From: an uncultured Prevotellaceae bacterium
GTDB taxonomy: Bacteria; Bacteroidota; Bacteroidia; Bacteroidales; Bacteroidaceae
Direction of reading: 5' to 3'
DNA: 32,187 nucleotides
Assembly (NCBI GenBank): GCA_945865175.1
Contig: CAMBDA010000034.1
Coordinates: forward strand, 1 to 32,187
The notes under the pieces were generated by a model. The model ran no database searches, was not told where the DNA came from, and worked only from the letters and a program-made list of their open reading frames with translations. A program made the position numbers and the translations under genes. Below are positions 21,017 to 29,482 of the stretch, piece by piece (within the stretch, counting starts at the first letter, position 1; each line of letters opens with the position of its first letter).

Positions 21017-23743
21017 ATGAGAGCAAGAATCATCGTCGTTTTTATAGCCGTCGCCGCACTATTCCACACGGCCCACGCCCAGACCATGATCGAAGGCACT
21101 GTGCTCGATGCGCAGGGAAAGGCGGTGGATGCATACGTCACCGCAGCACCAAAAGGATCGAGCAATATCCTCGGTTTTGCCGACACCGACAGCAAAGGGC
21201 ACTACCGCCTGGAAATCAAAAGCCCGGCCGACTCGCTGACCGTCACCGCCTCGGGGCTTGCCATCGGCCAGCAGGTGAAAATAGTGAAGAACCATTCCGG
21301 GCGGGTGGATTTCCGCGTAAAGCTGCAGGACGTGCAGCTGAAGGAGGTCAACGTGAAGGCACAGAAGATCCGCCAGGAGGGCGACACGGTGAACTACCTC
21401 GTGGGAGCCTATCAGCAGCAGGGCGACCGCGTCATCGGCGATGTGCTGAAACGTATGCCGGGTATCGAGGTGGCCGACAACGGGAAGATAAAGTACAACG
21501 GCAAGGCCATCAAGAAGTTCTATGTGGAGGAGATGGACCTGCTGCAGGGCCGCTACGGTCTGGCCACCAACAACATCAACGCCAGCGATGTGGCCACCGT
21601 GCAGGTGCTGGAGAACCACCAGCCCGTGAAGATGCTGCAGGGCAAGGAACTGACCGACGACGTGGCCATCAACCTCAAGCTGAAGAACTCGGCCAAAGGC
21701 ACCGTGGCCGTGAACACGATGATGGGTGCAGGAGGGCAGATGGCCGGGGGATGGGGCATCGGCTCCCGAGTGCTGGACGAGGGCGGGAACACCATAGGCC
21801 GGAATCCGCTCTGGACGGCGGAAGCGGTGGGCATGTACTTTGGCCGGCGCAGGCAGAACATGACGCTGTATAAAGGAAACAACACGGGCGACGACGTGTC
21901 GAAGGAACTGACCGAGCATTATTCCGGCATCAACAGCGTGGGGCTCTACCCCTTCTGCCCCACAGGTGCCCTGCTGCCCGGCGGCTCGGGCCTGCCGCAG
22001 AAGCGAACCTTCGACAACCACAGCCACATCCTCACGATGAACCACCTGGAGAAATTCAAGAACGACCGGGAGGCAGGACTGAACATCGCCTACCACAACG
22101 ACCGCATCCGCCGTGAAGGCAGCAGTGTAGAAGACCGCTTCGTGAGCGAAGACAGACGGCTGCTCACCACCGAGACCATGACCAGCGAGACAAAGGTGAA
22201 CAACCTGAACATACAGGCCCGCTACAACAGGAACGCCCGCGACGGATTCGCCGCCAACGTGCTGAAACTGGACACCCGATGGAACAGCGACCGCGTGGCC
22301 GGCCAGCTGTTATCGGAATGCACGGGAGCCATGCCGACAGCCGGAGGGAGCGAGCGCATACGCCAACACTTCGACCGCCCGCAGCTCACCGTATCGAACA
22401 CCTTCAACACCATCCGCAACATCGGCAAGAACCATTTCAACCTGCATTTTTCGGGCGGCTATGCCCAACGGCCCAACACGCTCACAGCCACCATCGACTC
22501 ACTGCTGACAGGCACACACACGATCCATGCGCAGGACATCACCTCGCGCCACATTGCAGGCCGCTTCAACACCGCCTACAACATACGCCTGGGAGACTGC
22601 TTCAAGCTGAGCTACGGCATCAGCGGAACAGCCAACCTCCACGGCATCAAGACCGACCTGGACGGATTCACACCGCCGGCAGGAAGGGGACAGCTGAACA
22701 ACGACTTGTGGTACAACACCTACTCCGTGGCACTCGACCAGACCTACAAATACGAGACACACGACCTGGGCATCACTCTGGGCCTGCCGCTCAACCTCTA
22801 CGGCCAGACCCTCGACGACCGCATACGGGAGGACAGGCACGGCTACACCCACCTGCTCTTCTTCCCCTCGCTCTCCGTGAACTGGACCATCACCCGCGAC
22901 CTGTGGCTCAACACGGGGTGCAGCTACTCCAAGACCGTGGGCGACCCGGGCGGCATCTACAGCGGCTACATCATGTCGAACTACCGCACGTTCCAGCGCT
23001 CCTACGTCGAACAACTCTCCGAGACCAAGAACTACGGTGCCAATGCCGGGCTGCGCTACCGCAGTGCCATCCACGCCCTCTTCGCCAACATCGGCTTCAA
23101 CTACCGCCGCACCCACGACAACCAGATCTACGGCTACTCCTACGAGGGAGCCACCAGCGTGGTGCAGGCCGTCAACCAACCCACCACAGCCGACCACTAC
23201 ACCCTCAGCAGCGAGGCCAGCAAGGGTTTCGACTTCTGGCGGTCCTCCATCCGCGCATTCGCGGGGTTCAGGCACACCGAAAGCGAGCAACTGGTTGCGG
23301 GAGGCCTCTATCAGTACCGTGCCCAGTCGGTCAACTATGGCTGTTCGTTCTCCTTCAGCCCCATCGAATGGCTGGGAGTGGTCTATGGCTGCGGATTCAG
23401 CCAGAGCCGCAGCTATACCGACGGCCATCAGGATGTCTCCACCCGTGTGCGCAGCAACACGCAGCGCCTCTCCATGAGCGTCTATCCCGCCAAGACCCTC
23501 ACGCTCTCCCTCGCCGCCGAAGACAGCTACAACAACCTCTCCGCCACCAACCGCCACGCCTGGTTCGGCGATGCCACGGCCAAGCTGAAGCTGAAACGCA
23601 TCGACCTGGAACTGCAGATGAACAACCTCTTCGACCAGCGGCAATACACCCGCGTCTCCTACAGAGGTCTCGACATCTACACCCAGACCTCCCGGCTCCG
23701 TCCCCGCAACGCTATCTTCACCGTAAGGTTCAAGCTGCTCTAG
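21017..23743 (+). CDS. Outer-membrane receptor-like barrel with CarboxypepD-like domain
   Basis: 908 residues. Signal peptide about 1-21 (AHA-Q); CarboxypepD_reg-like domain about 23-105 ('IEGTVLDAQGKAVDAYV', 'DSKGHYRLEI'); plug-like domain about 108-225 ('GDTVNYLVGAY', 'VLKRMPGIEV', 'YNGKAIKKFYV'); then a long aromatic-rich beta-barrel to the end (final 'FTVRFKLL'). No SusD gene is present. In Bacteroidota such proteins often neighbour GLPGLI genes. It lies 63 bases after the fusion gene, so it is probably read from P4. It could receive or export array products, or signal their state to the anti-sigma factor; none of this is shown by the sequence. Its 5' flank codes in frame for SNPHQYTPLEQE, a possible scrap of a GLPGLI tail. 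Confidence 0.9.
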   Translation: MRARIIVVFIAVAALFHTAHAQTMIEGTVLDAQGKAVDAYVTAAPKGSSNILGFADTDSKGHYRLEIKSPADSLTVTASGLAIGQQVKIVKNHSGRVDFRVKLQDVQLKEVNVKAQKIRQEGDTVNYLVGAYQQQGDRVIGDVLKRMPGIEVADNGKIKYNGKAIKKFYVEEMDLLQGRYGLATNNINASDVATVQVLENHQPVKMLQGKELTDDVAINLKLKNSAKGTVAVNTMMGAGGQMAGGWGIGSRVLDEGGNTIGRNPLWTAEAVGMYFGRRRQNMTLYKGNNTGDDVSKELTEHYSGINSVGLYPFCPTGALLPGGSGLPQKRTFDNHSHILTMNHLEKFKNDREAGLNIAYHNDRIRREGSSVEDRFVSEDRRLLTTETMTSETKVNNLNIQARYNRNARDGFAANVLKLDTRWNSDRVAGQLLSECTGAMPTAGGSERIRQHFDRPQLTVSNTFNTIRNIGKNHFNLHFSGGYAQRPNTLTATIDSLLTGTHTIHAQDITSRHIAGRFNTAYNIRLGDCFKLSYGISGTANLHGIKTDLDGFTPPAGRGQLNNDLWYNTYSVALDQTYKYETHDLGITLGLPLNLYGQTLDDRIREDRHGYTHLLFFPSLSVNWTITRDLWLNTGCSYSKTVGDPGGIYSGYIMSNYRTFQRSYVEQLSETKNYGANAGLRYRSAIHALFANIGFNYRRTHDNQIYGYSYEGATSVVQAVNQPTTADHYTLSSEASKGFDFWRSSIRAFAGFRHTESEQLVAGGLYQYRAQSVNYGCSFSFSPIEWLGVVYGCGFSQSRSYTDGHQDVSTRVRSNTQRLSMSVYPAKTLTLSLAAEDSYNNLSATNRHAWFGDATAKLKLKRIDLELQMNNLFDQRQYTRVSYRGLDIYTQTSRLRPRNAIFTVRFKLL

Positions 23744-23843
23744 AAACCAGATTCCCCTGTTATGCAGCCCATTCTTGGTATTGTGTAATCGTAAAAAAAC
23801 GAAGGGGCGACATAATTCCATATCCACGTTTATATCAGAAGTA

Positions 23844-23895
23844 CCCTAATACAGAAGACGGTGTGCTGTTTGGCACACCGTCTTCTGTATTAGGG
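23844..23895. terminator. Perfect 23-pair hairpin between convergent genes
   Basis: Bases 23844-23866 (CCCTAATACAG...GTGTGC) pair without a mismatch with 23873-23895 around a six-base loop TGTTTG. It lies between the barrel gene (plus) and the rubredoxin-like gene (minus), so it can act as a bidirectional terminator. No long T-tract is present, and the perfect 23-pair stem is longer than usual terminators. Confidence 0.6.
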
Positions 23896-23922
23896 CAAGG
23901 GATAAGGTCGAATGCCATCCGA

Positions 23923-24069
23923 TTACTCTACCTTGCGAAAGTTTTCCTTTCCAGTCTTGCAGCGGGGACACTTGAAGTCGTCGGGCATTTCACCGTCGAA
24001 CTCCACTTCACAACGGCACAGGTTGCATACGTACTTCTGCTTGCCTGCTTCGGGATTGCCAGGTGTCAT
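23923..24069 (-). CDS. Small rubredoxin-like protein
   Basis: 48 residues from the ATG at 24069. Two Cys pairs, CNLC (15-18) and CPRC (34-37), frame 'EVEFDGEMPDDFK', and the end 'KTGKENFRKVE' fits the rubredoxin pattern (PDDF-x-CPxC-x-x-GK-x-x-F). Compared with standard rubredoxins it is short, has Cys20 where Gly-Tyr usually follows the first pair, and lacks the usual Trp. It would carry one Fe(Cys)4 centre and pass electrons, most likely to the rubrerythrin encoded 37 bases upstream in the same direction. The two genes probably form one operon. Role inferred from context. Confidence 0.8.
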   Translation of the reverse strand: MTPGNPEAGKQKYVCNLCRCEVEFDGEMPDDFKCPRCKTGKENFRKVE

Positions 24070-24106
24070 AGTCAGTTCTGATTAAAATCGGGGTTCCACA
24101 CTTTGC

Positions 24107-24649
24107 TTAATAATTCTCGGCCTTCACCTCGAAATAGCTGAGCGGATGGGCGCACACGGGGCACAGTTCGGGAGCCTCCTTGCCAATGACGATGTGACCA
24201 CAGTTGCGGCACTGCCATACGGTGTCGCCCTCACGCGAGAACACGATGCCCTGCTCGATATTCTGGAGCAGCTTGAGGTAGCGCTCCTCGTGGGCCTTCT
24301 CGATGGCGGCCACACCACGCATCTTGGCGGCAATCTCGTGGAATCCTTCCTCATCGGCCTCCCGGGCCATACGGTCATACATGTTGGTCCACTCGTAGTT
24401 TTCGCCCTCGGCAGCATCCTTGAGGTTTTCCACAGTGCTCTTGATGGCACCGCCCTGCAGATACTTGAACCACAGCTTTGCATGCTCCTTCTCGTTGGCA
24501 GCGGTTTCCTCAAAGAGGGCTGCTATCTGCTGATACCCGTCCTTCTTGGCCTGAGAGGCATAGTAGGAATACTTGTTGCGTGCCTGCGACTCGCCCGCAA
24601 AGGCTTCCATCAGGTTCTTCTCAGTTTTTGTTCCTTTCAGTTCTTTCAT
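24107..24649 (-). CDS. rbr: Rubrerythrin
   Basis: 180 residues from the ATG at 24649; the frame stays open 45 codons further upstream but that part crosses the promoter. The ferritin-like di-iron domain holds E20 (GESQARNKY) and E53/H56 (NEKEH), the positions known from classical rubrerythrins. The C-terminal rubredoxin domain has CRNC and CPVC. Rubrerythrin reduces hydrogen peroxide in anaerobes using electrons passed through rubredoxin. It is divergent from oxyR, with a good promoter (24696-24727) between them, so OxyR control is likely. The small rubredoxin-like gene follows. Confidence 0.96.
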   Translation of the reverse strand: MKELKGTKTEKNLMEAFAGESQARNKYSYYASQAKKDGYQQIAALFEETAANEKEHAKLWFKYLQGGAIKSTVENLKDAAEGENYEWTNMYDRMAREADEEGFHEIAAKMRGVAAIEKAHEERYLKLLQNIEQGIVFSREGDTVWQCRNCGHIVIGKEAPELCPVCAHPLSYFEVKAENY

Positions 24650-24695
24650 GTTCGTTTTCGTTTTAAAAATTGGTCTTTTTAATTGAATTCCGCTG

Positions 24696-24727
24696 CAAAA
24701 ATACCAACACTTTTTGAAACGCACAAA
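24696..24727 (-). promoter_or_regulatory. Promoter of rubrerythrin
   Basis: On the minus strand TTTG (complement of 24724-24727), 20 bases, then TATTTTTG (complement of 24696-24703): an excellent match to the Bacteroidota -33/-7 consensus, 47 bases before the ATG. Confidence 0.75.
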
Positions 24728-24763
24728 TATAATTTGTTTATCCCTACATAGATTTTCTCTATT

Positions 24764-24798
24764 TTTGTTGCACAGTAATGACAAATATGGTAAATTTG
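24764..24798 (+). promoter_or_regulatory. Promoter of oxyR
   Basis: TAAATTTG (24791-24798) fits TAnnTTTG. Upstream, TTTGTTG (24764-24770) offers a -33 element; the second TTG gives a 20-base spacing. The oxyR ATG follows 36 bases later. Confidence 0.6.
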
Positions 24799-24833
24799 CA
24801 CTGCGAATATCATTCTATACCTATTAATTATAT

Positions 24834-25760
24834 ATGACCCTTCAACAACTGGAATACGTGGTGGCAGTGAACCGACTGCGGCAATTTGCCAAGGCTGCCG
24901 CATATTGTGGAGTGACACAGCCCACACTCAGTGCCATGATACAAAAGCTGGAAGCGGAGCTGGGCGTCAGGCTCTTTGACCGCACGGCTGGGCGCGTAAT
25001 ACCCACGGCCATAGGAGAGGCCGTGGCCGAAAGGGCAGAAAAAACATTGGCCATGGCAAGGGGCATACGCGACCTGGTGGCCAACGAGAAGCAGAAGGTG
25101 AGCGGACGCTTCAGGCTGGGCATCCTGCCCACCATTGCACCCTACCTGCTGCCCCGTTTCCTGCCGCAGCTATGCGCCACCCATCCCGAAATGGAACTGA
25201 GGGTGGTGGAGATGAAGACCAGCGACATCTGCCGGGCCGTGCGACAGGGCGACCTGGACGCAGCCATACTGGTGCGGCTGGACGGCATGGAGGAGTTCAG
25301 CCTGCAAACCCTCTTCTATGAGCAGTTCATGGCATACGTGTCGCGCACCGACAAGCTGTTCACGCATGAACGCATCCGCACGTCCGACCTGAACGACGAA
25401 TACCTGTGGCTGCTCGATGAAGGCCACTGCTTCCGTGACCAGCTGGTGAAGTTCTGCCACTTGAAAGCAGCACAGAGCAGCCAGAACACCTATTCGCTGG
25501 GCAGCATCGAAACCTTCATGCGCATGGTGGAAGGCGGCAAGGGGATCACCTTCATCCCCCAGCTGGCCCTGGAACAGTTCTCCTCCCAGCAGCGCGAGAT
25601 GGTGCGCCCATTTGCCATACCAGTGCCCACACGCGAAGTGGTGCTGATGACCCGCAACGATTTTGTGCGCGATGCCGTAAGCCGGCTCCTCTGCCAGTCG
25701 GTTCGCGCCGCCGTCCCCAAGGAGATGCTCAAGATGCAGCGGGAAGGGGTTCGCGTGTGA
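24834..25760 (+). CDS. oxyR: Hydrogen peroxide regulator OxyR
   Basis: 308-residue LysR-type regulator. The winged helix (1-60) contains 'FAKAAAYCGVTQPTLSAMIQKLE'. The effector domain carries the redox pair Cys199 and Cys208 in 'GHCFRDQLVKFC', at the same residue numbers as in E. coli OxyR, so it should form the peroxide-induced disulfide. It stands divergent from rubrerythrin, a usual OxyR target in Bacteroides relatives. Length and motifs are complete. Confidence 0.96.
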   Translation: MTLQQLEYVVAVNRLRQFAKAAAYCGVTQPTLSAMIQKLEAELGVRLFDRTAGRVIPTAIGEAVAERAEKTLAMARGIRDLVANEKQKVSGRFRLGILPTIAPYLLPRFLPQLCATHPEMELRVVEMKTSDICRAVRQGDLDAAILVRLDGMEEFSLQTLFYEQFMAYVSRTDKLFTHERIRTSDLNDEYLWLLDEGHCFRDQLVKFCHLKAAQSSQNTYSLGSIETFMRMVEGGKGITFIPQLALEQFSSQQREMVRPFAIPVPTREVVLMTRNDFVRDAVSRLLCQSVRAAVPKEMLKMQREGVRV

Positions 25761-25814
25761 ACGGCATTACAACGACAATTACAATCCCATACAAATAGCA
25801 TTTAAAAAACACAC

Positions 25815-28739
25815 ATGAACAAAAGACTACCGATTCCACTGGAAAAGGCCATAGGGAAGAGAATCGTCTCCCTGGCCCTTGTCTGCTGCCTGTCCGCCAT
25901 GACATGGGCACAGCGCACCGTATTGCAAATGAACAACAACTGGGCCTTCCACCGGGGAGAGACGGCCGGTGCACAAGCTCCGTCCACCGACGACAGCCAC
26001 TGGATGCCAGCCACCCTCCCCCACGTGATGCAACTGGAGAAGAAGCACTGCGGCGGAGGCAGCATCTACGACGGTGTGGGCTGGTACAGACGCTATTTCA
26101 ACCTGCCCGGGAAGTATGCCGGCAAACGCGTAGTGGTGGAGTTTGAAGGCGTGATGAAGAACTGCGAGGTCTACCTCAACGGCCACCTCCTCACCACTCA
26201 CCATGGAGGCTACATGGGCTTTGTGGCCGACCTGACGCCCCACATCCAATGGAACGGAACGAATGTGCTGGCCGTGCGTGTGACGGCAGCCGACGACCCG
26301 CTCACGCCTCCGGGCAAGCCACAGGCCGGCATGGACTTCTACTACTACAGCGGCATCTATCGCGATGTGCGCATGGTAATCACCGACAAGGTGTTCATCA
26401 CCGACCCGCTGCAGGAGGACGTAGTGGCCGGCGGAGGACAGTTCATCACTTTCCCGAAGGTGAGCCGCCAGCAGGCCGTCGTACACGTGGACACCCACAC
26501 CCGCAACCTTACGGGCGAGAGCCGAAGCCTCACCCTGCATGCCACACTCAAGGACGAAGCCGGACACACCGTGGCCACAGCCATCACGGACTTCACGCTT
26601 GCAGCCCAGGGCACCCACACCGTGAGCCAGGACCTGAGCGTGGACCATCCCGCCCTGTGGCACCCCTACACCCCGCACCTCTACACCCTGCACACACGCC
26701 TGCTCCAAGGCAGGCGCACCATCGATGCCACCACACAGCAGGTGGGCATACGCACCATCCGTTACACCACCGACGGATTCTTCATCAACGACGAACCCCT
26801 CTACCTGCGCGGAGCCAACCGCCACCAGGCCTATCCCAACGTGGGCGATGCAGCCTCCAATTCCATGCAGGAGCGCGACGTGATTTCCCTGAAGCAGGGC
26901 GGCTACAATGCCGTGCGTGCAGCGCACTATCCCCAGGACCCTGCCTTCCTGGATGCCTGCGACCGGAACGGCCTGCTGGTGGTGGAATGTATTCCCGGAT
27001 GGCAGTTCTTCAATCCCGACTCCACCTTCATCAACCGCCTCTTTGAAGTGGGCCGACAGATGGTGAGACGCGACCGCAACCATCCCTCCGTCGTACTGTG
27101 GGAGACTGCGCTCAACGAATCGCGCTATCCCCTCTCGCTGGCCAACGACATCCAGCGCATCGTGCATGCCGAATATCCCGGCGACCAGATGTATACGGCC
27201 GGCGACTACCTGGGCAACGAAGACAAGATAGACTGCCACGATGTGTTCTACAAACAGGTGAAAGGCTATCCGCGCGACGGCAACGTGATGAGCAACTTCC
27301 CCGAAGACTTCATTGCCGTGAAGCCCGTGCTCACCCGCGAATGGGGCGACGGGGCAGGCTTCAAACCGCGCGTGTCGCTCATGGAAAACGAAGAGGAACA
27401 GCTGAAACAATGCATGAGCCGCATCGTGCAGCTGTGCGGAGACGGCTATTTCGACTGGTGCATGCTCGATGCCAACCCCCACATGGCAGGCCATTTCCTA
27501 TGGAGCTACAACGACTATGCCCGCGGCAGCCAAGACGAGACCATGTACAGCGGAGTGGTGGACATCAACCGCTATCCCAAGCCATGCTACTACATGCTGC
27601 AGAGCATGCGGGACGCTTCGGTGTCGCAGCCCGGGCTCTACGAAGGCCCCATGGTGCACATTGCCTCCCACAACGCAGGAGCGCAGTACGCCTCCTCCAC
27701 CCATGACATCACGGTGTTCTCGAATGCCGAGGAAGTACGCCTCTACCGCAACGGCCGGCTGCTGGGCACCCAGACAAGGAAAGAACGTGCGCCCCTCTAT
27801 GCCCCCGTGGTGGCGCGCGGCGGCAGTCCGCTGTATGTTTTCGATGCCGGAAACTATGAAGCCGGCACGCTCAGGGCCGAGGCGCTCATCGGCGGCAAGG
27901 TGGTGGCCACACACGAAACGGCCACACCCGGTCCGGCCCACCACCTGAAGGTGACAATCAAGACCGACGGAATAGAACCGCTGGCCGACGGATCGGACAT
28001 GGTTCCCGTGTATGTGGAGGTATGCGACGAGTCCGGCACCAGGGTGTACGACGCTTCCAGCCAAGTGACCTTCCGCGTGGAAGGCGAAGGCAGCCTCATC
28101 GGTGACGGCATTCCCCGCATTGCCGTCAATCCGCAGCAGACAGAGGGCGGCGTGGGCTTTGCCTTTGTGCGTACAACGCGAAAGGCCGGCCGCATCACGG
28201 TACATGCCGCAGCCGAAGGACTGCAACCCGGAAAGGCCACCGTCAGAACACGCCGTTCGCCCCAGCCCCGCCTGGCCGACGGCACACACACCGCCTTCAC
28301 GGGCAACGAGGAAGACGGTGTGGTGCAGAAACAGTCGCTCTGGGAGAAAAAGATTCTGGCCATGACTCCCCTGCCCATAGCGGCTGTGAAGGTGGGCAGC
28401 AGCCACAACAGCTATCCCGCAGAAAACCTCACCGACCGGAACGACCGCAGCTGGTGGATTGCCGCCAATGCCCAGCTGCCCCATGTGGTCACCCTCTCGC
28501 TCAAGGAACCTACCTACGTGACCGCCTGCCGCATCATGTTCCAGAAAGACAGTTCCTCCTACCGCCACAAGGTGGAGACCTCTGCCGACGGCACGCAATG
28601 GGAACCGCTGCTGGAACGCGAATGCACGGGATGGGATTTCAAGCCCGTGGGCGTAGGACGCAAGATACAGCATCTTCGCATCACCATCGAGGGCGTCTCG
28701 GAAGGCCTGCCCGGCATGGCGGAGGTGACGCTCTTCTAA
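25815..28739 (+). CDS. Glycoside hydrolase family 2 enzyme, beta-galactosidase type
   Basis: 974 residues with an extended N-terminus and signal peptide (hydrophobic part about 18-31, cut near TWA-Q). Sugar-binding domain about 33-200 ('YDGVGWYRRYFNLP', 'VYLNGHLL'), Ig-like domain about 205-310, TIM barrel about 315-600. The catalytic acid/base is E435 in 'VVLWETALNES' and the nucleophile is probably E509 in 'VLTREWGDG'. A further Ig-like domain of the DUF4982 kind and an F5/8 C-type carbohydrate-binding domain (about 850-974, 'LTDRNDRSWW') complete it. It is exported and acts on galactosides or related glycans; the exact linkage cannot be told. It begins 54 bases after oxyR and is followed by the nucleotidase gene after 26 bases. 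Confidence 0.92.
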   Translation: MNKRLPIPLEKAIGKRIVSLALVCCLSAMTWAQRTVLQMNNNWAFHRGETAGAQAPSTDDSHWMPATLPHVMQLEKKHCGGGSIYDGVGWYRRYFNLPGKYAGKRVVVEFEGVMKNCEVYLNGHLLTTHHGGYMGFVADLTPHIQWNGTNVLAVRVTAADDPLTPPGKPQAGMDFYYYSGIYRDVRMVITDKVFITDPLQEDVVAGGGQFITFPKVSRQQAVVHVDTHTRNLTGESRSLTLHATLKDEAGHTVATAITDFTLAAQGTHTVSQDLSVDHPALWHPYTPHLYTLHTRLLQGRRTIDATTQQVGIRTIRYTTDGFFINDEPLYLRGANRHQAYPNVGDAASNSMQERDVISLKQGGYNAVRAAHYPQDPAFLDACDRNGLLVVECIPGWQFFNPDSTFINRLFEVGRQMVRRDRNHPSVVLWETALNESRYPLSLANDIQRIVHAEYPGDQMYTAGDYLGNEDKIDCHDVFYKQVKGYPRDGNVMSNFPEDFIAVKPVLTREWGDGAGFKPRVSLMENEEEQLKQCMSRIVQLCGDGYFDWCMLDANPHMAGHFLWSYNDYARGSQDETMYSGVVDINRYPKPCYYMLQSMRDASVSQPGLYEGPMVHIASHNAGAQYASSTHDITVFSNAEEVRLYRNGRLLGTQTRKERAPLYAPVVARGGSPLYVFDAGNYEAGTLRAEALIGGKVVATHETATPGPAHHLKVTIKTDGIEPLADGSDMVPVYVEVCDESGTRVYDASSQVTFRVEGEGSLIGDGIPRIAVNPQQTEGGVGFAFVRTTRKAGRITVHAAAEGLQPGKATVRTRRSPQPRLADGTHTAFTGNEEDGVVQKQSLWEKKILAMTPLPIAAVKVGSSHNSYPAENLTDRNDRSWWIAANAQLPHVVTLSLKEPTYVTACRIMFQKDSSSYRHKVETSADGTQWEPLLERECTGWDFKPVGVGRKIQHLRITIEGVSEGLPGMAEVTLF

Positions 28740-28765
28740 CTTCTGGAAAAAACTTTCAACGCATC

Positions 28766-29473
28766 ATGACACGCTACAAGGATTTGTTCATCGATTTCGA
28801 CGACACCATCTACGACACCCATGGCAACGCCCAGCTGTCACTGGAGGAAACGTATGCCCACTTCGGACTGGCACGCTATTTTGCCAGGCCCGAGGAGTTC
28901 TACAAGCCCTATTGGGAAACAAACGAGGCCCTGTGGGCCCAATATGCTCGGGGAGAGGTGAGCCGCGACCACCTGATTGTAGAGCGTTTCCGCCAGCCTC
29001 TTTCCCTGGGAAAAGGACTCCACCCGACAGTGGAATACTGTCTGCAGATGAGCAATTTCTTCCTGGACCGCAATGCATGCAAGCCTGGGGTGCTGCCCCA
29101 GGCGCACGAGGTGCTCACCTACCTGCGCCTGCAGGGCTATCGGATGCACGTGTGCAGCAACGGGTTCCACGAGGTGCAGTACCGCAAGCTGGAAGCCTCG
29201 GACACGATGCGTTTCTTCGACACCGTCATCCTTTCGGAAGATGCCGGTGCCAACAAACCCCTGCCTGCCTTTTTCGACTATGCCTTCCGGCAGACAGGGG
29301 CCTGCCCGTCCACCACCCTTATGATTGGCGACAACCCCGACACGGACATCGTCGGTGCCCTTCGCTACGGGCTGGACGCCATCTATCTGGAGCGGAAACG
29401 CCTGAAAACAGCATTCCCCCGGCCTGTGAACCACATCGTTCACAGCCTGGGGGAACTGAAGGACTTGCTATGA
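28766..29473 (+). CDS. yjjG: YjjG-type HAD nucleotidase
   Basis: 235 residues from the ATG at 28766; the frame extends back into the glycosidase gene but only this start gives the family N-terminus. HAD motif I is DFDDT with D10 and D12; motif II is the 'VCSNGF' region; motif III includes 'EDAGANKP'; motif IV is GDNPDTDI. YjjG proteins are cytosolic house-cleaning 5'-nucleotidases that prefer non-canonical pyrimidine monophosphates. The stop lies nine bases from the convergent metY stop. Confidence 0.88.
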   Translation: MTRYKDLFIDFDDTIYDTHGNAQLSLEETYAHFGLARYFARPEEFYKPYWETNEALWAQYARGEVSRDHLIVERFRQPLSLGKGLHPTVEYCLQMSNFFLDRNACKPGVLPQAHEVLTYLRLQGYRMHVCSNGFHEVQYRKLEASDTMRFFDTVILSEDAGANKPLPAFFDYAFRQTGACPSTTLMIGDNPDTDIVGALRYGLDAIYLERKRLKTAFPRPVNHIVHSLGELKDLL

Positions 29474-29482
29474 AAGGCGGGA

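Noticed and set aside
21017..23743. SusC-type nutrient receptor with the GH2 enzyme as a polysaccharide utilisation locus
   Set aside because: No SusD gene is present, the barrel lacks the length of a typical SusC, and oxyR and rubrerythrin separate it from the glycosidase.
22279..24081. 600-codon plus-strand frame overlapping the barrel gene
   Set aside because: It is His/Arg/Pro-rich low-complexity translation typical of a wrong frame, and it runs across the 23-pair hairpin and the rubredoxin-like gene.
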